53,782 nucleotides of DNA from Chromera velia (taxonomy: Eukaryota; Sar; Chromeraceae). Position numbers and translations under genes: made by a program. This document shows, one piece after another, positions 46,375-53,782 of this stretch (position 1 is the stretch's first letter; each line of letters starts with the position of its first letter). The notes below the pieces were generated by a model. The model worked only from the letters and a program-made list of their open reading frames with translations. It did not search any database and had not been told where the DNA came from. The stretch covers positions 1 through 53,782 of the forward strand of contig JAHBMJ010000214.1 in the NCBI GenBank assembly GCA_018398765.1, given 5' to 3'.

Positions 46375-47145
46375 ATGTCTCGATTTAGATTTCTGCGGGA
46401 TCCGGTTTGTGCTCTGTCTCCACTGGATCGTGAAGAAATTTTTTTATTTCGCAATCGGCCAACCTTCGTTTTGTTTAATGTGTTTAATAATTATGGTGGA
46501 TTAAAAACTAGACGTGAGACTCGCTTTTCATGAGCACAACAGAAAAAATTACGGAGGGCGGTTTTGAGGCATCGTCTATGTGCAGCATTACCATTTAGAT
46601 CTTTGAAACAAATTCAAGCAGACCAGGTAATTGCTTGTCGCCCTGAAACTCAACAAAGTGTGAGTTTAACCTCCACGCCATTTAGATTAAAAGAAGAATG
46701 AGAACAATTAAAAAAAACTTATCAAGAAGAAGCTGCCAAAAAGGAAGCACAAGCTGCATTAGACGAGTTGGCTGAAGGGGCCGTTCAACAAGTCGAAGTT
46801 AGTTCAAATTCTGAGCAAAATACAAATATAAATCGCAAGTCTTCTGTTATATCTGAAGTCTCTCCCGATCCCGGGGTAGTTACTTCCTCGCAAAGAAAGG
46901 TTCCTGGAAAAAGGAAATTTCCACCTAAAGAGCAGTTCAATCAAACTTCGCTAACAAACGTGACTCCGCCAAAAAAATTGTCGCACAAAATGACGGGATC
47001 CATTGAGGTTAGTGGAAAAAATATGCCTCTAGAAAAAAAGACGACACCATTACGAAAAGCCAAGCTTTGAAAACGCAAAGTATTTAAACGAAAGATATTT
47101 AAGTCTAAATTGAAAAATCCGAAAGCGTCAAAGAATAATAACTAA
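46375..47145 (+). CDS. rps18: 30S ribosomal protein S18 with long C-terminal extension
   Basis: Platform protein of the small subunit. The first ~80 residues are S18: RFRFLRDPVCALSPLDREEI (for YFRRRKFCRFT...IDYKDI), LKTRRETRFSWAQQKKLRRA (for RRVTGLTAKQQRQLTKAI) and LCAALPF. The following ~175 residues are a charged, probably disordered tail (Glu/Lys/Ala-rich, then Ser/Thr/Lys/Pro-rich, ending KNPKASKNNN). Total 256 aa against ~75. Two Trp are TGA. ATG at 46375 aligns with the bacterial N-terminus; TAA stop. Confidence 0.9.
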
Positions 47146-47504
47146 AGTTCCATTTTTTTAATTACGCACATCTCTACGTAACATAATTTAGAGTGGTTTT
47201 TTCTTACAAAGTAGAAAGTTAAGTTTTAAACTAGTATGGTCCATAATTAACATGCGCGGAGATTGTGGCAACCTTAACTTGTGTTTTGGGCTTCCAAACT
47301 AATGAGTTTAGTTTCCTTATGGTATGCAAATAAAATCTTACAGAAAAGCCAAACACTTTTAATGACAAAATGTATTCTTTTGCCGTCGTAAATATGAAGA
47401 ACGACCTCTTAAATCAGTTTTTACTTCGTCTGTCAAAATTCAGTTTATGTCCATCTAGTATTAGCGTGGTGTGTGTATCTTATTATTGGTAACCAAAGTA
47501 GAAT
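47146..47504. other. Intergenic, no gene recognised
   Basis: About 360 AT-rich nt between rps18 and rps11; no conserved frame or RNA fold seen. Confidence 0.45.
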
Positions 47505-49196
47505 ATGTCAATACCTTCCGATTTTGAACGTAACCAGTGATCAAACCTGCCCAACCGCAAAGCATCTTCACGACACAAAAAGGTTAGAGATAATCGTCCT
47601 ACTACCTCTAAAACTACTAATTTTAGTGTTTCCCAGAAACCTTTGGGTAAGCAAATACCAGAATCGAGGACGGTAGAAGGTCCATTTAAGAAGCGGAAAC
47701 CTTATAAATGAAAGAGCAAAAGGTCTGAAGTGAGAACAGCTGATACAAAGGCTTCTTCTTTGGGTTTAACATCGTTCAAACTAACAAAAACAAGGAACTT
47801 TAAGACACTGTCGGGGCAAAAAGGACCAGAATTGAGGACGGCTGACGTCCCATTTAAGAAGCTTAAACCTTATACACCAAAGAGCAAAATTTCTGAAGAT
47901 AGACCAATGGATAAAAAGGCTTTTTCGTCCGTGGCCGCACCGTGAAAACCAACCAAAACTATGACCTATAAGGTCTCTAAGAAACTTTTCGGGAAAAAAG
48001 GGCCAGAATTGAGAATGGTCGACGTCCCATTTAAGAAGCCTAAACCTTATAAATCCACGAGCAAAATCTCCGAAGGAAGACCAATAGATAAACCTTCGGG
48101 GGCGACATCGGTCAAACTAAACAAAACTAAGAATTTTACTGTCTCTGAGACCATATTAAGTCAACAAAGATCAGAATTGCCCGCGTTAAAAAGCCCAGAG
48201 AAGAAGGAGGAAAGGTATGAACCAAAGAGCAAAATTTCGGAAGGTAGACCAAATGATCAAACAACGGCTTCAGCGGGTAATTCATCTTTAAAATCCACAA
48301 AAAATATGAAAATTGACGTGCGCGGCGCAAAAAAAAAGAAATCCTGGGATCATGTTAGTCGAATGATTCAAATGTATAAATCTACCGTGTGACGCCCAAC
48401 GCCTAAAGAGTTATATAAAACGAATTATTTTACGGATTTTTTTGATGCGTATCCTGCCTTTAGACGAATTTTAAAACAGGATCAAATGGCAATCATTATT
48501 TTATACTTTCAACTGTCAAGAAAGAATACTAAGATTAGTATAATTCAGTCTAATGAAGCGATTCACTTAAAAGTTATTCGAACCATTGATGCTACCACTC
48601 CTTTGTATGGAGAGGTAGCAGTTTTTAATTTAGAAAAACGATTAGAAGGACTAAGATTTTTACCTCAGACGGTCAGCTTTAATGAATTATATATTCAAAA
48701 ATATGCTATTTTAGCAAAGCTAAAAACCTTTATCACTTATTATTCGCAAAAATGAGCAAGTGAAACGTTTTTAAACTGAAGTCATCCAAAGACATACTAT
48801 TTTTTACATAAGTATAACGTACCATATGATTATTTAAAAACGTTTAATTTTGACGATTTAACACAAGCATTTCGTTTACCAAAAAGAAAATTTGTTCGAC
48901 GTTATGAACGATTACTAACCTGTTTTACTGCTGGAATGCTACGTTTAGTAGGTAAACGCCGGAGTACCCCTTTTGCTGCAAGAGAAATTACATCTAAGGC
49001 TATTCGTTATATACGAAAACATGATTTTGTTTATGTAAGAGTCTTTTTTCGTGGAGTTTCAGCTAATCGAACTTACATTATTAGGACTTTATTTTCGACA
49101 AGTTATTTTGGATCAGCTTTAAAAATTCTATCTTTAGCGGATATTACTTCCGCTCCTTATAACGGCTGTCGTCCAAAAAAATATCGTCGCCGGTAA
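47505..49196 (+). CDS. rps11: 30S ribosomal protein S11 with repeat-built N-terminal extension
   Basis: Platform protein near the mRNA exit. The C-terminus is plainly S11: VGKRRSTPFAAREITSKAIR (for GTRRGTPFAAQTAAENAI), VRVFFRGVSANRTYIIRTL and DITSAPYNGCRPKKYRRR. An earlier segment, IIILYFQLSRKNTKISII, corresponds to the first strands of S11, separated by ~130 extra residues. Residues ~50-280 consist of four tandem repeats of 56-59 codons. Total 563 aa against ~130. ATG at 47505 directly follows two stops. TGA is Trp at several points (VAAPWKP, STVWRP). TAA stop. Confidence 0.88.
47658..48300 (+). repeat. Tandem protein-coding repeats in rps11
   Basis: Four units begin at about 47658, 47826, 48003 and 48171, spaced 168, 177 and 168 nt. 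The shared peptide is roughly PELR..DVPFKK.KPY...SKISE.RP.D. The second and third units are most alike at DNA level (GAATTGAG...GACGTCCCATTTAAGAAG), so duplication is recent relative to the gene. All unit lengths are multiples of three, keeping the frame. Confidence 0.88.
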
Positions 49197-49287
49197 TTGA
49201 CCTTTTAGTGAATTTAAACTTTTCCCTAAACGTAGACCCCATTAGCGAGGTTTTTTTTAGTTAATAAGATGACGAATCTACTGATTT

Positions 49288-49506
49288 ATTGCTAAGGTAA
49301 GTTCTATATCATGGTTTAAAAAAGTTCCCGTATTTTGTGACGGGACCCTTATTTTATTTACTCAATCAACTAAACCTCAACTAATGGTTGATAATTGATC
49401 TGGGATACATAATGCTTATAAAAAATATCGAGGCGAGATTGTGGATGGAGAGAAAATTGATTATTGGCAATCTAAAATCCGCCGTTACAGACCAGGAAGG
49501 ACATAA
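49288..49506 (+). CDS. rpl31: 50S ribosomal protein L31
   Basis: A small protein bridging the central protuberance and the 30S head. Recognised by VPVFCDGTLILFTQSTKP (for AKVYCNGEVVLTTGST), MVDNWSGIHNAYKKY (for VDIWSGNHPFY) and IVDGEKIDYWQSKIRRY (for VDTEGRVERFMRKY). The Trp of WSG is TGA. No ATG is available before VFC; ATT at 49288 gives IAKVSSISWF, aligning with MPKSNIHPTWF, and a normal 72-aa length. Confidence 0.82.
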
Positions 49507-49539
49507 GGTTAGAACTATTGATACGGAACTCTTCTATCT

Positions 49540-50256
49540 ATGTTCAAATTTTATGTTGCCCCGAAGATTCGGGTCCATCAACATTATATGTATGCACATT
49601 TTTTTTTTCATAGTTGAGCTCAAGATTTTATGTTAATTGGTATTAACGCTTTACGAAGAACATTTTACAGTAGAACAGGTGGTTATCAAGTTTCTCGAAT
49701 AAAAACTTCTAGTCATTTAAATGAATATTTACCTTTATGAGGGTTTCAAGAATCAATTTTTGATTTTTTAGCGGCCTTGAAAATGTTAATATTTAGGGGT
49801 AAAGATTATAATTCTTATATTGGTTCGTTACAAAGCTCTGGTCCCATACTTCTAATAGCAGCATTTATCCAATTACATCCCAATATTTGTTTAGTGAATA
49901 AAAATCACTATTTAGGCACGTTACTTCCTGGATTTAAATTTAGGTTATATTTAGAAATTGTATTTGTATGGCAGCGACCGGTTCATCTCCACCATTTAAC
50001 ACAACGAGTTTTTTCTAGTTTTTGAGCTTCTCGAGCCGAAGGACGTTATCTACCCAAACTGCATATTCAAAGCTCGGTAAAAGGTTTAACATGAAAAATG
50101 TTAACAGAAGTATTACTCTTAACTGTTTCAAGTCCACCAGGCGGTTCCCCTCCATTAGAAATTTTACAAGGGATAGAAATAATTTTGAGAATTAATGCCT
50201 TAGCATTAGTTGGTCTGCTTAAAGGAGAAAGTCATTTAGTAAATACAGCTTTTTAA
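49540..50256 (+). CDS. rpoA: RNA polymerase alpha subunit (N-terminal domain only)
   Basis: Dimerising assembly platform of plastid RNA polymerase. The signature LIGINALRRTFYSRTGGYQV matches TLGNALRRVLLSSI..A, followed by IKTSSHLNEYLPLWGFQESI (for VKIDGVLHEFSTIPGV.EDV) and a second-domain end PPGGSPPLEILQGIEIILRI. At 238 aa it lacks the ~70-80-aa C-terminal DNA/activator-binding domain of typical RpoA. ATG at 49540 after TAG; TAA stop. Follows rpl31. Confidence 0.9.
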
Positions 50257-50261
50257 ATAGA

Positions 50262-50609
50262 ATAATCGGAGTCACTGTTTTTTTAACATCTCGCAATTCT
50301 GTCTTTAAGACACGGTATCTTGTCAATGTAGCCTTTTGAACGTGGGGTCGGTTAATCTCGATATTAGTTCAATTTCTGTTACATAAAACGAGTATTTACC
50401 GAGTCGTTAATTTATTTTCAATTATTTTAGTAAATTTACACGAAATTAAATACCCGAAGTATAATTGAATTAAGCAGGAAGTCATCGCGGGTAAAGCTCA
50501 TCATGGAGGATGACGATTTTTTGTTAGATTGATAGCAGACGTTTGGCACAGATTGCCTAAAGGATTTAACAAGAAAAGGCTTAGTAAATCATTGAAATGA
50601 GTCTTATAA
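50262..50609 (+). CDS. rpl13: 50S ribosomal protein L13
   Basis: Early-assembly 23S rRNA-binding protein. Divergent but alignable: [20 protein letters not shown] (for KTLGRLATEIAKLLRGKHK), [15 protein letters not shown] (for VIVINADKI), [12 protein letters not shown] (for RHSGYPGGL) and [17 protein letters not shown] (for GMLPKGRLGRKLFTKL). Two of these Trp are TGA. About 115 aa against ~140. No ATG at the 5' end; ATA at 50262, 5 nt after the rpoA stop, is my choice. TAA stop. Confidence 0.72.
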
Positions 50610-50673
50610 TTTCCTTACAAAGGAAAGCTTTTTTAAAAAGTTAAATATTACGTTATTCTGCGGTTTAAAAAAA

Positions 50674-51051
50674 ATTCCAACTTTTGAGCAGCTCAAACGC
50701 GCTGGTCGTTTTCCCAAAAAACGTCGGAGCAAAACCCCTGCTTTACGTGGGTGTCCGCAAAAAAAAGGTGTTTGTTTTAAAGTATTTGTCAAAACGCCTA
50801 AAAAACCAAATTCGGCATTACGAAAAGTTATTCGTGTAAAATTAAGTACTGCAGTTTTTGTTACAGCTCATATACCGGGGGAAGGACATGCTGTACAAGA
50901 ACATAGTATCGTGTTGATTCGTGGGGGACGGGTTCGCGATTTACCAGGAGTTCGCTATCGATTGATTCGTGGAACCTGTGATGCACAAGGTGTCACTAAA
51001 GGACGTTGAAATGCGAGGTCAAAATACGGTGTGAAAAAACCTAAACTATAA
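50674..51051 (+). CDS. rps12: 30S ribosomal protein S12
   Basis: Decoding-centre protein. Highly conserved: [82 protein letters not shown], and SKYGVKKPK at the end. 125 aa, normal. The first residue aligned with the universal MPT start is encoded by ATT at 50674, and there is no ATG nearby. One TGA gives Trp in GRWNARSKYG. Unlike land plants it is not split. TAA stop; rps7 follows. Confidence 0.97.
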
Positions 51052-51113
51052 CCTCATTGTTGGTTTTTAGCCTTTCATCAAATTAGGTAAGAGGGGTTGT
51101 TATAATTGTAACT

Positions 51114-52442
51114 ATACCACGCGTCTATAAAAAATGAACGTTTGTCCATAAAATTTTTTATGATTTACGTCTTTTCACTAAAGAGAACGAAGGTCGTATT
51201 TTACTAACAGGAAAATTAAATTATTTTATGGTTAATCGGATACAGCGTCGAGGATGCAACTCGTTGGCTCGGAAAATTTGAAGTAAAACTTTATTAAAAG
51301 TAGAAAAACAGTTAAACCGGTCTATTAAAGATATTCTAGAAGAGATCTTTAGATTTTTAATTCCTCCAGTTGGAATTACTTTTCTTAAAAAAGCTAACCA
51401 AGTGACAGAATTACCTGTTATACAGCCTTATTATCGAGCGGTTCCTATGGCTATAAATTGAATTTTAGAGGCTGCAAGAAAAAAGAGGGGTGTGAAATTT
51501 GTAAATGCTTTAGTAACAGAGTTTGTGGACCTGTATAATTTTACTGGTGCGGCTAGTTCACAAAGAAATAAATATCTACGTCGAAGTCTAGCTGCAGAAG
51601 AAAACTTTCATCTACTTTATAGATTACCAAGACGTCGGTTACCTACTCAACCAGCTGTTGTAAAAAGGGATACAGTAACCTCAGAAGAGACAAGTAGCAT
51701 AGATTCATCTTACGCTGTAAAACTATCGACGCGCAAGTCTTCTACTTTCTTCCCTGTTCCACGAGCTAAAAGTTTTTCCAAAGAACAACTGAAAAAACAA
51801 AAAGTATTTTATAAAATTCAAGAAAATCGAAGATATAAGTATGGTGGACGATTTTATTGATTAAAGAAATTATACAGGTCATTTCAAAAACTTGTACCGT
51901 ATTCTGTCTTACTATTGATATGACATAGAACCTTGGTTCGAGAATATAGGTTATTTACACCTGAATTGTTAAGCACTTTATTTCTTAGTTCGAGCCAGAC
52001 GTTGGGATATTTTTGAAATTTATATTTTTGGCAAAGTCAGACACTTTTTACGGCTGTCGAGACTACAGCCCTACTATTTCCGGACCGGAAAAAAAAAAGA
52101 AGAGTTAACTGTGCTTCTGTACCTGGCCCTTTGCGGCCGCACATTTCACAATCTGGATCACGGTCGCTAAAATCTTTTATGTTCAAGCAAAAAAAACCTA
52201 GGAATCAAGGTAGAAAAGCTTCGCATATAGAAGATTTAAAAAAAATAGCTGTAGAAAAACCTCCGGTAACAAAAGGAATACCTTTAACAGAAGGAGTTAA
52301 ACTAAACATCATGAGAAGGTTACGTTGGACAAAAGACTCGAAGTCGTTAATCCTTAGAAAAACTGCAACGCCAAAGCCTAAGCGACCTAAACTCCAAAAA
52401 ATACTTCGGTCTACAAGCCGACACCATAAGAAGGATCGATAA
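51114..52442 (+). CDS. rps7: 30S ribosomal protein S7 with long C-terminal extension
   Basis: 16S rRNA-binding head protein at the mRNA exit. The S7 core is residues ~1-170: IPRVYKKWTFVHKIFYDLRL, ELPVIQPYYRAVPMAINWIL (for ATYQIPVEVRP.RR..LAIRWL), EAARKKRGVKFVNALVTEFV (for A..R..K.M..RLA.EL.DA). About 270 further residues follow, basic and probably disordered, ending RSTSRHHKKDR. The frame was checked across 51843-52143 and contains only TGA. 442 aa against ~155. Start taken at ATA 51114, which gives the family-like (M)PR; ATG first occurs too far inside. TAA stop. Confidence 0.87.
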
Positions 52443-52914
52443 GGGTGCCATAATTCTCCATAAAATGGCCAATTTAGGTAATGGACTCCGTTTAAAAAAG
52501 ATAAATTAGCAAAACTAACTAAGGTAAATTGATGCAAGCTATGGTATTTATGACAAAGTTTTCTAAACACGTTATACATTAGGAGGCCTAAGCTTTAGAC
52601 CGTTTTTATAGTTTCAAGAAGATTGTTAGTTATATGCATACGTATTCCCTAAAGCCGGTCAACTAGGATTAGCGTACTTTATAAAAACTACAGTGGCTAA
52701 TATTAAGGATTTTCAAAAACTTTCAGTGGGTAACCTCTAGTGCTGCAATAGGATCAATAAAAGGATCTCTTCTCTTTGTACAAATTATAGGTGCTCGTTT
52801 ATCGCCGTAGATTGATTTTAATAAGGTCAAAAATGCCATTCAAAATTTGTGACTCTGAAAAGCAGGTTCAAAAAATTCCGGTTTATTCGTAAGTTGTAAG
52901 TAAAATGTAAAATC
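52443..52914. other. Intergenic, mostly unassigned
   Basis: About 470 nt between rps7 and trnK. The last ~27 nt (GTAAGTAAAATGTAAAATC) are shared with the flanks of the other trnK copies. A stretch near 52737 (AGTGCTGCAATAGGATC) faintly recalls atpH, but I do not call it. Confidence 0.45.
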
Positions 52915-52988
52915 GAGTTACTAACTCAATCTGGTAGAGTATTCGGCTTTTAACCGACTAGTTCTGGGTTCAAATCCCAGGTAACTCA
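52915..52988 (+). tRNA. trnK-UUU: tRNA-Lys (UUU), second copy
   Basis: Identical in all 74 nt to the copies at 6-79 (minus) and 53426-53499. Anticodon TTT in loop CTTTTAA. It lies 78 nt upstream of atpH. Confidence 0.97.
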
Positions 52989-53006
52989 TTTTCTTTGGTC
53001 CTTTAA

Positions 53007-53309
<303 letters not shown>

Positions 53310-53425
53310 CAATGGACAAGGGACACCACCTTAAGAATCATAAGAGATTGTTATTCTTGTCAATCGTTAGAAAAACTTTCGAAAAGTTAAGTTTTATTCT
53401 TAATTTGTGAGTAAAATATAACATC

Positions 53426-53499
53426 GAGTTACTAACTCAATCTGGTAGAGTATTCGGCTTTTAACCGACTAGTTCTGGGTTCAAATCCCAGGTAACTCA
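53426..53499 (+). tRNA. trnK-UUU: tRNA-Lys (UUU), third copy
   Basis: Identical to the other two copies. It starts 511 nt downstream of the second copy and is followed by a decayed atpH, so the pair of units is a tandem duplication. Confidence 0.97.
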
Positions 53500-53565
53500 T
53501 TTTTTTAAGTATTCTCTAAGGTAAGAGGGTACTATTCGTGGTATGAATCTTAAAAGTTTACATTT

Positions 53566-53650
53566 TCTCGAGAGAGAATTATTGCAGCTTGTTCTGTTTG
53601 AAGTAGTTCTGGGATTCCTATTGGTTTCTGTGCGATGAGAACCAGAATCA
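53566..53650 (+). pseudogene. atpH: Decayed atpH copy
   Basis: Sixty-six nt after the third trnK, the sequence aligns with the first ~30 codons of atpH: GIIAACSVWSSSGIPIG against [16 protein letters not shown], at roughly 60% nucleotide identity, then diverges. It has no ATG, no RQP loop and no helix-2 Glu. The trnK-atpH spacers also align (CTATTCTTTGTAGGA against CTATTCGTGGTATGA). This is a truncated remnant of a tandem duplication. Confidence 0.8.
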
Positions 53651-53745
53651 AATTACATAAACTTTTTCTTTCTAAGTGTGACATAGGTCGAGAAGGTAAT
53701 TAAAGGTAGCGACCAAAACTCATCTGCAAAATCATGTTAGTTAAA

Positions 53746-53782
53746 CTCTCTAGGTAAGATTTGAACTTACGACCCTTCGGTT
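53746..53782 (-). tRNA. Partial tRNA at the window edge, 3' half
   Basis: The T-arm GTAAG TTCAAAT CTTAC followed by CTAGAGA and a discriminator-like G is the 3' part of a minus-strand tRNA that continues beyond the window. The anticodon is not visible, so identity is unknown. Confidence 0.7.

Noticed and set aside
52737..52775. Possible further atpH remnant upstream of the second trnK
   Set aside because: Only about a dozen residues vaguely resemble atpH and the spacing does not fit the duplicated unit.

Overview
The window is a stretch of plastid (chloroplast) chromosome from a photosynthetic alga that reads UGA as tryptophan. Genes for photosystem I and II, cytochrome b6f, ATP synthase, plastid RNA polymerase, plastid ribosomal proteins, SecA/SecY and about 18 tRNAs are present. 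Nearly every long gene is interrupted by in-frame TGA, and many of these fall at universally conserved Trp positions (PetB, PsaC, PsbH, AtpI, the C-terminal Trp of Rps14). A tRNA-Trp with anticodon UCA at 31767-31840 explains the decoding. None of the 32 protein genes I read ends in TGA; all stop at TAA or TAG. UGA-Trp, secA/secY, very long ribosomal proteins and duplicated atpH/trnK segments together fit a chromerid alga. From memory this is like Chromera velia, whose plastid genome has been described as linear-mapping, rich in intragenomic duplication and rich in proteins with extensions of hundreds of residues. I could not run a database search to confirm the species.

Layout. 1-8600 is mostly minus strand: trnK, atpA, psbH, petB, a petG-like gene, an unidentified 389-aa ORF, psaC, psbT and an unidentified membrane ORF, with trnR-ACG on the plus strand. 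8611-9443 is an array of nine minus-strand tRNAs. 9504-30844 is a minus-strand transcription/translation block read rps4, rpoC2, rps3, rpl16, rps17, rpl14, rpl5, rps8, rpl6, secY. At about 31 kb the strand switches. The plus strand then carries trnL (with intron), trnW, trnA, trnR-UCU, secA, rps14, atpI, rpl11, rpoB, rpoC1, rps18, rps11, rpl31, rpoA, rpl13, rps12, rps7, then trnK, atpH, trnK, a decayed atpH copy and part of another tRNA.

The most striking property is gene inflation. Under the UGA=Trp code several small-subunit ribosomal proteins become giants: Rps4 about 2070 aa, Rps3 about 1020, Rps11 563, Rps7 442, Rps8 378, Rps18 256, Rps17 207. RpoC2 is 2138 aa. The large-subunit proteins L5, L11, L13, L14, L16, L31 and the photosynthetic proteins stay near normal size. 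Rps11 carries visible tandem peptide repeats, a clue to how such extensions arise.

The genes form the plastid's own expression machinery (RpoA/B/C1/C2, ribosomal proteins, tRNAs), thylakoid complexes (PsaC, PsbH, PsbT, PetB, PetG, AtpA/H/I) and a thylakoid protein-translocation pair (SecA/SecY). Many genes appear to start at non-ATG codons, so several start coordinates are my best choice rather than certain.
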